This document shows, piece by piece, positions 17,575 through 28,300 of a stretch of DNA of 64,000 nucleotides (within the stretch, counting starts at the first letter, position 1; each line of letters opens with the position of its first letter). The DNA lies in NCBI GenBank assembly GCA_035485575.1, contig DATHNW010000024.1:1-64000 (forward strand). Direction: 5' to 3'. The notes beneath the pieces are model-generated. The model searched no databases. It saw only the letters and a program-made list of their open reading frames with translations, and was not told the origin of the DNA. A program made the translations under genes and the position numbers. Source of the stretch: DASRHD01 sp035485575. GTDB taxonomy: Bacteria > Verrucomicrobiota > Verrucomicrobiia > Opitutales > Opitutaceae.

Positions 17575-17762
17575 GGGTGGGTTTAGTGAATAGGGATGGC
17601 GAACTCGCTGACTCGAAAAGTTTAACGAAACCACTTCGAGGCTATCTTGTCGAGACAATTTTACACAACGATACCCTCCCGGCTGCTCAACAAGTCTCCG
17701 TCCGCCAATATGTTCCAACTCTGCGCTTGCACCGGATGCCGGGCCCTCGCTTCTGTGAACTG

Positions 17763-19529
17763 ATGCCGATATCGTTCCATCCTGCCGCCGACCTTGAGGC
17801 GGCATTGCAAGTTGCCGCCGTCGCCGCCGGGCTTGAGGCCGCCCAATTTGCCCCTGAAGTGCGCACGGCCGATCCCCGGCATGGTGATTTTCAAGCCAAT
17901 GGTGTGCTCGGCTATGCCAAGGCCCATCGCCTGAATCCGCGCAAGGATGTCGCCGAGAAGCTGGTTGCGGCGCTGCCGGCTGGCACCAAGGAACAGTTTG
18001 ACGTCTCAATCGCCGGACCCGGCTTCATCAATTTTACCCTTAAACCCGCCGCCCTGCTTGCCTGGCTGAAGGCCTACGCCTCCCCGGAAGCCTATGCGGC
18101 CGGCGCCGCCGAGGTCTCTCCCTTGCGCGGCCAGACCTGGATCGTGGATTACAGCTCGCCCAACACCGCCAAACAAATGCACGTCGGCCATCTGCGCTCG
18201 GCGGTCATTGGCGAGGCGATCTGCCGGCTGCTCGCCTTCACCGGCGCAAGGATCATTCGCGACAATCATATCGGTGACTGGGGCACGCAATTCGGCAAAC
18301 TCATCTGGGCCTACAAGCGGCAACTCGACGCCGCAGCCCTCGCCCGTGATCCCCTCGAAGAGTTCGAACGGCTTTACAAAGCCGGCAACAATGCCGCCGA
18401 GGCCGACCCCGCCGTGCTCAAGGAAGCACAGCAGGAACTCGTCAAGTTACAGGCCGGTGACACCGAGAACCTTACCATCTGGAAAAAGATCAACGAGGTC
18501 TCCATGGTCGCGTTTCAGGAAATCTACGACCAGCTTGGCCTCAAGTTCGACTTCACGCTCGGCGAGAGCTTCTACAACGACAAGGTCGAGCGCGTGTACC
18601 GCGAGCTGATCGAGTGCGGGCTCGCCGTCGAAAGCGAAGGCGCGCTCGTCGTGTTTCATCCCGAACACCCGCGTTTCGCCAAGCAGCCTTTCATCATCCG
18701 CAAATCCGATGGCGCCGCGAACTATGCCTCCACCGATCTCGCCACGATCCTGTACCGCTGGGAACATTTTAAAACGCCGCGCGCCATTTATGTGGTGGAC
18801 TCGCGCCAGCGGGATCATTTCGAGCAGCTCACGGCGACGGCGGACAAATGGTTCAAATGCAAGGACCGCCCCGCGCCCCAGATCCATCACGTGGATTTCG
18901 GCACCGTGCTCGGTGAAAACAACAAGCCGCTGAAGACACGCAGCGGCGAGAACATCCGGTTGAAAGACCTGCTGGCCGAGGCGGAGCAACGGGCCTTCGC
19001 GCTCGTCAGCGAAAAAAGCGCCGACATTCCCGAGGCCGAGCGCCGCGCCATCGCCTCCGTGGTCGGCACCGGCTCGGTGCAATATGCCGATCTCTCGCAA
19101 AACCGCTCGAGCGATTATGTCTTTGCCTGGGACAAGATGATCTCCCTCGACGGCAACACCGCCGCCTACCTGCTCTATGCGGCCGCCCGCATCCATTCCA
19201 TTTTCCGCAAACAAGGCCTCGTGCCGGGCGACCCGGCCGCCGAGTCCGCCGCCGGCCCGCTGGAAACGCCCGCCGAGCTCGCGCTGGCGCGCAAGCTCGT
19301 GAAATTCGCCGACGCGCTCGGCCTCGCCGCCGGCCAGTTGCGCCCGCATTTCCTCTGCACCTACCTCTACGAGCTCGCCGGTGAATTCAGCACGTTCTAC
19401 AATGCCGACAAAGTCATCGTGGACGATCCCGTCGTGCGCGCCCGCCGCCTGCTCCTCTGCGCCCGCACGCTCCTCGTGCTCGAAACCGGCCTCCATCTCC
19501 TTGGCCTGCGCACGCTCCAGCGCATGTGA
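17763..19529 (+). CDS. argS: Arginyl-tRNA synthetase
   Basis: A 588-residue class Ia synthetase. The N-terminal Add1 domain (about 1-110) contains FDVSIAGPGFINFTL. The HIGH motif is MHVGHLRS in YSSPNTAKQMHVGHLRS. The KMSKS region is the degenerate NNKPLKTRSG usual for bacterial ArgS, so it is not a defect. The C-terminal anticodon-binding domain ends with the family hallmark GLHLLGLRTLQRM. ATG 17763 (MPISFHPA) is favoured; another ATG at 17736 is in frame. The 188-base gap to deoA must hold both promoters; a perfect inverted repeat TTGTCGAGACAA sits at 17649-17660 within it. Confidence 0.95.
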   Translation: MPISFHPAADLEAALQVAAVAAGLEAAQFAPEVRTADPRHGDFQANGVLGYAKAHRLNPRKDVAEKLVAALPAGTKEQFDVSIAGPGFINFTLKPAALLAWLKAYASPEAYAAGAAEVSPLRGQTWIVDYSSPNTAKQMHVGHLRSAVIGEAICRLLAFTGARIIRDNHIGDWGTQFGKLIWAYKRQLDAAALARDPLEEFERLYKAGNNAAEADPAVLKEAQQELVKLQAGDTENLTIWKKINEVSMVAFQEIYDQLGLKFDFTLGESFYNDKVERVYRELIECGLAVESEGALVVFHPEHPRFAKQPFIIRKSDGAANYASTDLATILYRWEHFKTPRAIYVVDSRQRDHFEQLTATADKWFKCKDRPAPQIHHVDFGTVLGENNKPLKTRSGENIRLKDLLAEAEQRAFALVSEKSADIPEAERRAIASVVGTGSVQYADLSQNRSSDYVFAWDKMISLDGNTAAYLLYAAARIHSIFRKQGLVPGDPAAESAAGPLETPAELALARKLVKFADALGLAAGQLRPHFLCTYLYELAGEFSTFYNADKVIVDDPVVRARRLLLCARTLLVLETGLHLLGLRTLQRM

Positions 19530-19607
19530 AGGGTTTGTTAACTCGAAACCGGCCGCCGACAAAACTCTTGCCGCTCCCCCGCCCCCCGCCCAACCTACCC
19601 GCTTTAT

Positions 19608-20357
19608 ATGGCCACGCAGGAATTTTACATCCGCAGCGCGGGTGATACCGAGGCTCGCGGCCCCTTCACCCAGGAGCAGCTTTCCTCCCTCGCCGAGGCC
19701 GGGCAGGTGGGTCTAGAAACCCTTTACTACGAAGCCGGCTCCGAAAAATGGATCCCGGTCGGGGCCAATGCCGACCTCAAGGCCGCGCTGTTCCCTGAAA
19801 AAAGAAAACTGGCGGTCAAACCGAAGACCACGGTCACCACCCTCAACGTCGAGCAGGAAAGCCACGCGCCGATCACCGTGGGCGACATGCTCGCCGCCGC
19901 CGAGGGCCGCACGGAGGACACCAAGCACGCCAAGGATCCGGCCATCGCCCGCGGCCGCGCCGCCAAAATCGGCCTCTACGCCTGCACGGCCTTTCTTTTC
20001 ATCGCAGCCGCCTCCGAGCTGCTGCCCTCGATCGACATCCTCATGACGCTCAATACCGACAAGATCCTCGGCCAGCCGATCATCTTCCTCGGCGTCGTCG
20101 ATTTCATCCTCGGCCTGCTGCTCCTGTTGCAAATGGTCACGCTCTACCCGTTTGTCCGTTTCCGCGCGGCGCTCGGGCTTGGCTTCATCGGTTTTCTCTT
20201 CTGGGTGCGCGGCGAGACTCCGCCCCTGCTCGCCGTCATGGCCGGCTCGATCGGGCTCTATCTCAGCACCATTTTCATGAACTTTTTCTCGCTCGGCATC
20301 TCCGTCGGCGTCGGCTTGGCCGGCATGCTGGGCTTCGCCTACTACATGCTGATGTAA
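19608..20357 (+). CDS. GYF_2-domain integral membrane protein
   Basis: A 249-residue protein. Residues about 5-62 (FYIRSAGDTEARGPFTQEQLSSLAEAGQV...YYEAGSEKWIPV) are a GYF_2 domain, a small fold thought to bind peptides, facing the cytoplasm. A charged linker follows. Four or five hydrophobic segments come after residue about 122 (ACTAFLFIAAASELL, IIFLGVVDFILGLLLLLQM, ALGLGFIGFLFW, LLAVMAGSIGLYLSTIF, VGVGLAGMLGFAYYM). The substrate or partner is unknown. It lies 78 bases after argS and 32 bases before the YihY gene, probably one transcript with the latter. Confidence 0.75.
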   Translation: MATQEFYIRSAGDTEARGPFTQEQLSSLAEAGQVGLETLYYEAGSEKWIPVGANADLKAALFPEKRKLAVKPKTTVTTLNVEQESHAPITVGDMLAAAEGRTEDTKHAKDPAIARGRAAKIGLYACTAFLFIAAASELLPSIDILMTLNTDKILGQPIIFLGVVDFILGLLLLLQMVTLYPFVRFRAALGLGFIGFLFWVRGETPPLLAVMAGSIGLYLSTIFMNFFSLGISVGVGLAGMLGFAYYMLM

Positions 20358-20389
20358 CGCCCGCCGCGTCACACCGCACCTTTTATCAC

Positions 20390-21979
20390 ATGGCGGGGCC
20401 GGCCCATCGCTGGAACAGTTTCGTCCAGATTTTTCGCAAGGAAATCTGGCAGCCCGCCCACCTGACCGACCGTTCACCGCGCGGGCGCCTCTATGCCGCA
20501 TTGCGCGTGATTTCCATCACGGGCAGCGGCCTCCTTGAAAACAAGGCCGCCAGCCGCGCCGCCGCACTCAGCTTCAGCTCGCTGCTCGGCCTCGGACCGC
20601 TCGTTGCCATCGCCGTGCTCGTGGCCGGCTTCATGCTCAACAAGAACGACCCCAACCTCGCGGTCGACACGCTGCACAAGCTCATCTCGTTTGTCGCGCC
20701 TTCCATCTCGGAATACGAAAAAATGTCCGCCGATGGCAAGACCCCGCCGCTGCCTGAAGCGAAAAACGACATCGTCTCCGCCGGCACGCCTAAACTCCCG
20801 CCGGCACCGGGCGCCGGTGCAGCCCCATCCACAGCGCCGGACACGGATTCGCCCGGTCCATCGCATTCGGGCGCGGTCGCCGTCAACCAGGATCTCGTCC
20901 ATCTTATCAACGGCTTCATCGCCGGATCCCGCTCCGGCACCGCCGGCGTCATCGGCGCGCTCACGCTGATCCTCATCGTGCTGCAGCTCTTCACCTCGAT
21001 TGAAAACGCCTTCAACGAAATCTGGGGCGTGCGGCGCGGCCGCAGCTGGCTCATGCGCATTGTCTTCTACTGGACCGTGCTCACACTCGGCGCGGTGCTT
21101 TTCTTCGCCGCCGTCACCGCGCTCGGCGCCGGCGCGTTCGTGAATGTCTTCATGAAGCACCTGCCACTTGGCAGCGAGCTCCTGCGGATGCTGGGCCTGC
21201 TCCTGCCGTCCTTCTCCATCGCGGTGCTCATCCTCATCCTCACTCTTTTCTACCGCTTCATTCCCAATACCCACGTGTTCTGGCGCGCGGCATTTATTGG
21301 CGCGTTCGTCGTGGCGGCGCTGCTCGTGCTGAACAACTATCTGGCGTTTTTTTATTTCCGCCGCGTCCTCATCAACAAAAGCCTGTATGGTTCGCTCGGC
21401 ATCCTGCCGATCCTGATGTTCGGCCTCTACATTTTCTGGTGGTTCGTCCTCCTCGGCGGCCAGATCAGCTACGCGGTGCAAAATGTCCACTTCCGCAGCA
21501 GCCGCGCCGCCTGGAACAGCCTCGCCGAAGCCACCCGCGAACGCCTCTCCCTCATCGTGCTGCTCACCATCTGCCGCCGCTTCCAGGAATGCCTGCCGCC
21601 CGTCACCGCCTCCCAGCTCGGCGCGCTCATCAAGGTGCCCACGCAAATCCTCAACGAGTGCCTCAACCGCCTGGTCGACCTGAAATTTGTCACCCCCATC
21701 CCGCCCTCCGAAGGCGATACGCCCACCGATTACCTTTATCAACCCGCGCGACCGCTGGCCCATCTCACCCTGCAGGATTTCAAGCAGGCCTTCGACAACT
21801 ACGGCGACGATCCCACCGGCGATGCCCTCGAGGGGCTCGACCCGCTGGCTATGGCCTATCGCGAGCACATGGCGGTCCTCGGCCGAGACGGTTTCTTCAC
21901 CAAGCCGCTCGACCGGCTGCTGGCGGATTTTCCCTTCGATGAAACCCGCCCGCCGTTCAGCCGGATGGCCGCGGGGTGA
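20390..21979 (+). CDS. YihY/BrkB family inner-membrane protein
   Basis: A 529-residue member of the YihY/virulence factor BrkB family (once misnamed RNase BN). The family pattern is clear: ASRAAALSFSSLLGLGPLVAIAVL, ENAFNEIWGVRRGRSWLMRI, and LYIFWWFVLLGGQISYAVQN in about six membrane segments. An insertion of about 55 residues rich in Pro/Ala (about 120-170) sits between the first two segments. The cytoplasmic C-terminal 150 residues include a winged-helix-like part (LTICRRFQECLPPVTASQLGALIKVPTQILNECLNRLVDLKFV). The molecular function of the family is unsettled. Confidence 0.85.
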   Translation: MAGPAHRWNSFVQIFRKEIWQPAHLTDRSPRGRLYAALRVISITGSGLLENKAASRAAALSFSSLLGLGPLVAIAVLVAGFMLNKNDPNLAVDTLHKLISFVAPSISEYEKMSADGKTPPLPEAKNDIVSAGTPKLPPAPGAGAAPSTAPDTDSPGPSHSGAVAVNQDLVHLINGFIAGSRSGTAGVIGALTLILIVLQLFTSIENAFNEIWGVRRGRSWLMRIVFYWTVLTLGAVLFFAAVTALGAGAFVNVFMKHLPLGSELLRMLGLLLPSFSIAVLILILTLFYRFIPNTHVFWRAAFIGAFVVAALLVLNNYLAFFYFRRVLINKSLYGSLGILPILMFGLYIFWWFVLLGGQISYAVQNVHFRSSRAAWNSLAEATRERLSLIVLLTICRRFQECLPPVTASQLGALIKVPTQILNECLNRLVDLKFVTPIPPSEGDTPTDYLYQPARPLAHLTLQDFKQAFDNYGDDPTGDALEGLDPLAMAYREHMAVLGRDGFFTKPLDRLLADFPFDETRPPFSRMAAG

Positions 21980-22131
21980 GGAAGCGACATTGAGCGGGGA
22001 AAATCACGGAGCTAGTTGCGCCCGGAGGCATTGCTGCCTGCCAGCACCCACAACGAACCGAAGCCAATGAGCCGGCCCGTGGGAATAAATCGCGTGCATT
22101 CGGCTCCGAATTCCATAGGCTCATTGAAGGC

Positions 22132-22521
22132 ATGAAATATTTCTTCCAGCAGAACCGCCTGGTCATCGCCGTGGTCGCGATGGCCTTGTGGTTTGGCGGA
22201 TTGAATCTCTGTGCCTTTGCCGTTCTCGCCGGCACCGGGATAAAATCCTCCGGCTGCCCCTTCTGCCATGGTGATGGGAGCAGTTCCAAGTTGTGCGACA
22301 AATACACCGGCCAGGAGGCCGCGCCATCCTCGCAGCATGGTTCGATTTCGCTTTCGGCCGCCTCGCTGCCGGTCATTGATTTTGTGTCGTTCGACGGGAT
22401 TCGCGTGATTCAGCCGAATCCCGCCGGGAATCTGGGCGCTACAATTCCGTACGGCGAACGATGCTTCGCCGAGCTTGTTTTGCAGGAAAGCCTTTTTGCG
22501 CAGGCGCCGCCGGTTGGCTGA
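22132..22521 (+). CDS. Small Cys-containing exported or membrane-anchored protein of unknown function
   Basis: A 129-residue protein with an N-terminal hydrophobic segment (NRLVIAVVAMALWFGGLNLCAFAVL, about 9-33). A CPFCHGDG motif and a further Cys (KLC) follow. The CPxCH pattern could hold heme c or metal, or simply be a redox pair. I do not recognise the family. It ends exactly at a terminator-like hairpin and lies 100 bases upstream of the Cu/Ag efflux genes, so it may belong to that metal-response locus. Antisense frames here look like shadows. Confidence 0.55.
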   Translation: MKYFFQQNRLVIAVVAMALWFGGLNLCAFAVLAGTGIKSSGCPFCHGDGSSSKLCDKYTGQEAAPSSQHGSISLSAASLPVIDFVSFDGIRVIQPNPAGNLGATIPYGERCFAELVLQESLFAQAPPVG

Positions 22522-22555
22522 ACGATCCCCGCTAGCGGGTCGATCGTTCCTTTTT
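22520..22555 (+). terminator. Hairpin with T-run between the small protein and cusC genes
   Basis: A long, nearly complete stem (22520-22526 with 22543-22549, plus an inner CCCGC/GCGGG) is followed by CTTTTTG. It overlaps the stop of the upstream gene. It may terminate fully or attenuate transcription into the efflux operon. Confidence 0.75.
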
Positions 22556-22619
22556 GCCCCGGCTTTCTGCCCGCCCTATGCGGGCATTTTGTGGCTGTTT
22601 ATTTCCACTCTGTCTGCCT

Positions 22620-23957
22620 ATGAAAACCTATTTTACCTGTCTTCCTTTTTTATTTTCCCTGCTCGCGCTTGTCCTGCGCGGAGCCGACCCCCTGCCATCG
22701 CCGGAAACCACCGGCCTCACCACGGAATTTGTGGAACAGCTCGTCCTGGAAGCCCAAGGCCACAATCCCGCCCTGGCGGCCGCGGGTGCCCGCGCCGACG
22801 CCGCCTCTGCCTCCATCGATTCCGTCCGGACCTGGGACGACCCCACGCTCACCATCGGTCTTTCAAAACCTGCGCCGCGCGGCTTCCAATCGGAGGAGGA
22901 AGGCAACATCCTCTATGGCATCGACCAGAAGCTGCCGGTTTTTGGCCGGCCCGGGCTGACCAGGCATGTGGCGGAAACGGAAGCCGCGAAAGAACGGCTG
23001 AACGTCAATTACGAAACCCAAAGGCTCCGGCGCGATTTGACCGTGGCGCTGGTCGAACTGGCCCTCGCCGACAAGTCCATTGATCTGGCGCAACAGGATC
23101 TGGGCTGGCTGGAGGCCATGCTGGGCACCGTGGACCACCGCTACCAGACCGGCAAATCCAGCCAGGTCGAATGGTTGAAGATCCAGACCGAGCATGCCAG
23201 GGCGGTCGACCACCTCAAAACGCTCAAGCTGGCCCGCGATCAGCAGCAGGTGGAACTCAACCGCCTGCTCAACCGCGATCTTCGCGCCTCCTGGCCGGGC
23301 GTGGATTTGCCCGCCATCCAGCCGGCCGTGCCTTACACCGACGAACTGGCGGAAGCTGCGATCCAGTCGGAGCCAAAGTTGAAAGTCATGCAGCAGGAGA
23401 TTGTCCAGGCCGAGGCCGCGACCCAGCTCACGCGCCGCCAGCGTCTCCCTGAAATCGGCGTCGGGCTGCAGGCCCGCCAGTACAGCGGCGACGGCGGAAT
23501 CCGCGAAGGCACGCTGACCGTGAACTTCACCGTGCCCTGGCTCAACGCCAGCCGCTACGACAGCGACTTCAAGCGCGACCAGGCCAGGGCGCGGGCCAGT
23601 GAAAACGAAGCCGCCGACTACATCCTGGCGCTTCGGGCCGAGCTTCATCGTCTCACCACCGGGCTTGATGCCGCCCGGCGCCAGGCACTGCTTTATCGCG
23701 ATGAAATCATTCCGCTCACCGAGCAAACCCTCGCGAGCGCCTGCGCGGCCTGGGAGAACAACCTCGGCCTCCTCCAGGACGTGCTCGAGGCGCGACGGAT
23801 GCTCGTGGACAACCGCCTGATCCTGGTGCAATCAACGGCCGAACAAGTGCGCCAACTGGCCGACCTGACCCTGCTGACCGGCATGAAAGATTTTCCGGCG
23901 CTTGCCTCCGCCGTCGAGCCGGCAAAAAATCCCCAGCCCCCCGGAAATCCACAATGA
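22620..23957 (+). CDS. cusC: Outer-membrane factor of a Cu/Ag efflux system (CusC/TolC family)
   Basis: A 445-residue TolC-family outer-membrane channel. A signal peptide (MKTYFTCLPFLFSLLALVLRG) is followed by two coiled-coil OEP repeats, with typical stretches HNPALAAAGARADAASASID and SEPKLKVMQQEIVQAEAATQ. It has no lipobox. ATG 22620 was chosen because it starts the signal peptide. Its stop overlaps the adaptor start in ATGA (23954-23957). With the next two genes it forms a tripartite pump. The symbol is given by operon context, since OMFs alone do not reveal the substrate. Confidence 0.85.
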   Translation: MKTYFTCLPFLFSLLALVLRGADPLPSPETTGLTTEFVEQLVLEAQGHNPALAAAGARADAASASIDSVRTWDDPTLTIGLSKPAPRGFQSEEEGNILYGIDQKLPVFGRPGLTRHVAETEAAKERLNVNYETQRLRRDLTVALVELALADKSIDLAQQDLGWLEAMLGTVDHRYQTGKSSQVEWLKIQTEHARAVDHLKTLKLARDQQQVELNRLLNRDLRASWPGVDLPAIQPAVPYTDELAEAAIQSEPKLKVMQQEIVQAEAATQLTRRQRLPEIGVGLQARQYSGDGGIREGTLTVNFTVPWLNASRYDSDFKRDQARARASENEAADYILALRAELHRLTTGLDAARRQALLYRDEIIPLTEQTLASACAAWENNLGLLQDVLEARRMLVDNRLILVQSTAEQVRQLADLTLLTGMKDFPALASAVEPAKNPQPPGNPQ

Positions 23958-25285
23958 AGCCAAAGCCCTTCGTTTTATTTTTTCTTTCCTGCCTCGCCCT
24001 GGGATCAATGGCGGTCCTGCCCGCCTGCGCCCCGTCGGACAAAACCGCCGGCCAGGCCGCTGATGACGTCGACTACTACACTTGTGCCATGCACCCGTCG
24101 GTCAGGTCGCATAATCCCCACGACAAGTGTCCGATTTGCGGGATGGACCTGATCCCCGTGCTGAAGAAAGGCCATGAGGCCGTGCCGGCGAACCCGGCGA
24201 TGGAGGCCTCCGACCAGCCCACGGTGTTTACCATCCCGCTCGATCGCCAGCAGCTCATCGGCGTCACTTATACGACCGTCACCAGCCAGTCGCTCGAAAC
24301 GAGCCTGCATGTCGTCGGCATCGTCGAAGCGCAAAAGCAGCTTCATTGGGATACGGTGGCGCACATCGAAGGCTACGTCCACACCCTCAAAACCTTCACG
24401 CCGGGCGATGTGGTCGAAAAAAACCAGCCGATCATGGACCTTTACTGCCCCGACTTCGTCGCCGCGCAAAACGAGTTGCTCGACCTGCTGAAGATGCGCG
24501 ACGAAGCCGCCAAACCCGGCGCCGCCGCGCCCATGGAAAAAACCGACCAGCTCATTGCCTCCGTGCGCGAACGCCTGCGCCGGTGGGAGATCCCGGACGA
24601 CCAGATCGATGCCGTCGAGACCTCCCGCGAAGTGCAAAAATACCTCACGATCAACTCGCCGGCGGAAGGCTTCCTCGAAGCCTTGCCGGTGAACCAAGGG
24701 CAGCGGGTGAAGGTCGGCGACCACCTGGCCGACGTCATTGACCTGTCCGAAGTCTGGGTCTGGGCGGAATTGTACCAGGATGACCTCCCGCTGATCGGGC
24801 ACGAAGTCGTGGCCACCATCACCGTTCCCTCACTGCCCGGCGTAAAATACAGCGGCAAGGTGGCCATCTTCGACCATCATATTGACGAGATTAAACGCAC
24901 CGCCCGCCTCGGCATCGACTTGGACAACCGCGACCTGCAGCTCCACCCGAACATGTATGTGGACGTCGAGCTGCCCATCGAACCGCGCGTCGTTCCCACC
25001 GAAGCGGCGAATGCCGGGCTCGCCTCGGTGCCCTCGACCGCACGCATGTCCCATTCCGGCCTCATCGTGCCCGCGAGCGCCGTGCTTCCCACCGGCCGGC
25101 ACAACATCGTCTTTGTGGACAAGGGCGGCGGCAAACTGGAGCCGCGCTTCGTCGAGCTCGGCGGCCAGTTCGGCGACGTCTGCCTCGTCATCAACGGCCT
25201 CACCGAGGGCGAACGCGTGGTCAACAGCGCCAACTTTCTGGTCGACTCCGAATCGAAAATCCAGGGCGCTCTCAAATCCTGGTGA
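23954..25285 (+). CDS. cusB: Periplasmic adaptor of Cu/Ag efflux (CusB-like) with heavy-metal-binding domain
   Basis: A 443-residue membrane-fusion protein, probably a lipoprotein (lipobox VLPAC at about 22-26). Residues about 40-68 (YYTCAMHPSVRSHNPHDKCPICGMDLIPV, in part) form the small heavy-metal-binding domain with CxMHP and CPICGM, typical of Cu/Ag adaptors. The barrel and lipoyl hairpin follow (HIEGYVHTLKTFTPGDVVEKNQPI), then a beta-barrel region (VWVWAELYQDDLPLIG). It links the inner-membrane pump to the outer-membrane channel and can pass metal ions to it. Confidence 0.92.
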   Translation: MKPKPFVLFFLSCLALGSMAVLPACAPSDKTAGQAADDVDYYTCAMHPSVRSHNPHDKCPICGMDLIPVLKKGHEAVPANPAMEASDQPTVFTIPLDRQQLIGVTYTTVTSQSLETSLHVVGIVEAQKQLHWDTVAHIEGYVHTLKTFTPGDVVEKNQPIMDLYCPDFVAAQNELLDLLKMRDEAAKPGAAAPMEKTDQLIASVRERLRRWEIPDDQIDAVETSREVQKYLTINSPAEGFLEALPVNQGQRVKVGDHLADVIDLSEVWVWAELYQDDLPLIGHEVVATITVPSLPGVKYSGKVAIFDHHIDEIKRTARLGIDLDNRDLQLHPNMYVDVELPIEPRVVPTEAANAGLASVPSTARMSHSGLIVPASAVLPTGRHNIVFVDKGGGKLEPRFVELGGQFGDVCLVINGLTEGERVVNSANFLVDSESKIQGALKSW

Positions 25286-25342
25286 CCACCATGGCCTCTT
25301 TCCTCCCCTGCGCCACCAGCCGGGCCGGCCTTCCTTCCTGCC

Positions 25343-28300
25343 ATGCAGCCTGAACCGCCCACGCTGATCGAGCGGCTCATCGAGACGAGCGCCCGCAACC
25401 CTTTTCTGGTCCTGGTGTTCACGCTGTTCGCGATCGCCGGCGGCATCTGGGCCATCCAGCGCACGCCGCTCGACGCCATTCCCGACCTCAGTGACGTGCA
25501 GGTGATCATTTCCACCGACTGGGAGGGCCGTGCGCCCGATCTCGTCGAGGACCAGATCACCTACCCCATTTCCACTCGTTTCATCGCCGCGCCCAAGGTC
25601 AAGTTCGTGCGCGGCGAGTCGATGTTCGGGAAGTCCTTCGTTTACGTCATCTTTCAAGACGGCACGGACATCTACTGGGCGCGCTCGCGCGTGCTCGAAT
25701 ACCTCAACTCCGTCCGCGGCTCGCTGCCCGAGGGCGTCAACCCGGTCCTGGGCCCCGACGCCACCGGCGTGGGCTGGGTTTACGAATACGCGCTGGTGGA
25801 CGAGAGCGGAAAAAACGATCTGGCGGCCTTGCGCAGCTTCCAGGACTGGCATCTGCGCTATGCGCTCGAATCCGTCCCCGGCGTGGCCGAGGTCGCGCCC
25901 GTCGGCGGCTTCGTCAAGCAGTACCAGATCGATCTCGATCCAAACAAGCTTCTCGCCTACGGCATTCCGCTGGCCGATGTCGTAGACAAAATCCGCGCCT
26001 CCAACAGCGACGTCGGCGGAAAAATCTTCGAGGTCGGATCAACCGAGTTTTATATCCGCGGCCACGGCTACATCAAGAATCTGGCCGACATCGAAAACAT
26101 TCCCCTCCGGGCCGTGAACGGCACGCCCGTTTACGTGAAAAACGTCGGCACCGTGCACCTCGGCCCGGATCTGCGGCGCGGCGCGGCCGAACTCAACGGC
26201 CAGGGCGAAACGGTCGGCGGCATCGTCGTCATGCGCTATGGTGAAAACGCCCTCACCGTCATCGACGGCATCAAGAAAAAGCTGCAGGAGATCGCGCCCT
26301 CGCTGCCGCCGGGCGTGAGGATCGTGCCGACCTACGACCGCAGCGGGCTTATCCGCAACTCCATCGCCACGCTGCGCGAAAAACTGCTCGAGGAGAGCCT
26401 CGTGGTCGCCTTCGTCTGCCTCGTTTTCCTCTGGCATGTCCGCTCCGCCCTGGTGGCCATCATCACGCTGCCCATCGCCATCGTGCTCTCTTTCCTCCCG
26501 ATGCACGCGCTGGGCCTCACTTCGAACATCATGTCGCTCGGCGGCATCGCCATCGCCATCGGCGCGATGGTCGACGCCGCCATCATCATGGTCGAGAACG
26601 CGCACAAACAGATCGACCATTTCCGCGAACAGCACGGGCGCGAACCCGGCAGCCACGAGCGCCTTGAGGTCGTCATCGCCGCCGCCAAAAGCGTGGGCCG
26701 GCCGCTGTTTTTCTCGCTGCTCGTCATCACGGTGAGCTTCATCCCTGTCTTTTCGCTCGAGGCGCAGGAAGGCCGGCTGTTCAAGCCGCTGGCTTTTACC
26801 AAAACCTTCGCGATGGCCTTCGCCGCGCTCCTCGGCGTGACGCTCGTGCCCATGCTCATGACGCTGCTCGTGCGCGGGAAGATCACCCCGGAAGCGCGCA
26901 ATCCCGTCAACCGCTTTCTCATCTGTATCTACCGGCCGTTTGTGCGCTTCGTACTGCGCTTCCGCTGGCTCACACTTCTCGCCGCCGGACTCGTGCTGGC
27001 CGCCACGGTCATCCCCTTCCGCCGCCTCGGCAGTGAATTCATGCCGCCCCTCAACGAGGGCACGATTCTCTTCATGCCGACGGCCCCGCCGGGCATGTCC
27101 ATCGGCGAGGCCACACGCATCCTGCAAATCCAGGACCGGCTGCTGCGGGAAATTCCCGAGGTCGACACCGTGTTCGGCAAGGCCGGCCAGGCCGACACCC
27201 CCACCGACCCGGCGCCGCTTTCGATGTTTGAAACCGTGGTCACGCTCAAGCCCCACGAACAATGGCGCCCGGGCATGACGTGGGAAAAAATCCTCGCCGA
27301 AATGAACGTCAAACTGAAGACGCCCGGCATGGCCAATATCTTCTGGATGCCCATCCAGACGCGCACCGAGATGCTCACGACCGGGTTCCGGTCCGTGCTT
27401 GGCGTGAAAATCTTCGGGCCCGACCTCGGGAATATCCAGGACGTCGGCGTGCAAATCGAAAAGGCGCTGACCGATCTGCCCGGCACGCGCAGCGTCTTCG
27501 CCGAGCGCACCACCGGAGGCTATTTCCTGGATTTCGACGTGAAGCGCGAGACGGCCGCGCGCTACGGCCTCACCGTCGGCGATGTCAACAACGTCATCGA
27601 AACGGCCATTGGCGGCAAGACCATCGCCACGACCGTCGAGGGTCGCGAACGGTACCCGATCAACGTCCGCTATGCACGTGACTTCCGTGAGGACCTCGAC
27701 GCCCTCCGGCGTGTGCTCGTGTCCACGCCCTCCGGCGCGCAGGTGCCCATCGGCGAACTCGCCGACCTGCAATTCCGCACCGGCGCGCCCTCCATCCGTA
27801 ATGAAAACGGCCAGCTGGTCGGCTTTGTCTTCGTGGACCTCACCACCGATGACATCGACGGCTACGTGCAGGCCGCCAACGCGCGCATCGGCGAACGCGT
27901 GTCGTTTCCGCCCGGTTATTACATGCAGTGGGCGGGGCAGTTTGAATATCTGAAGAGCGCGGAAAAACGCCTGAAGGTGGTCATTCCGTTCACCCTGCTC
28001 ATCATTTTTCTCCTGCTCTATCTCAACACCAAGTCCGTCCCGCGCACCCTCATCGTGCTGCTTGCCGTGCCCTTCTCGCTCGTGGGTGCGTTCTGGTTCC
28101 TCTACCTGCTCAATTATAATCTCAGCGTCGCGGTGTGGGTCGGCCTCATTGCGCTCGCCGGCCTCGATGCGGAGACCGGCGTCATCATGCTGCTTTACCT
28201 CGACCAGGCCTGGGGCAAGTTTTCCGCCGCCGGCCGGCTGCACACGCCGGCCGACCTGCATGATGCGATCATCGAAGGGGCCGTGCAGCGCATCCGCCCG

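Noticed and set aside
17649..17660. TTGTCGAGACAA palindrome between deoA and argS considered as a LexA or repressor operator
   Set aside because: It matches no operator I can name for this group, and short palindromes are frequent. Kept only as a note in the argS entry.
18900..18970. Apparent loss of the KMSKS motif in ArgS
   Set aside because: Bacterial ArgS normally has a degenerate form here (KPxKTRxG, as in E. coli), so this is not a defect.
20474..21868. 464-codon open frame on the minus strand
   Set aside because: Antisense to the YihY/BrkB gene; Glu/His-rich shadow of membrane-segment codons.
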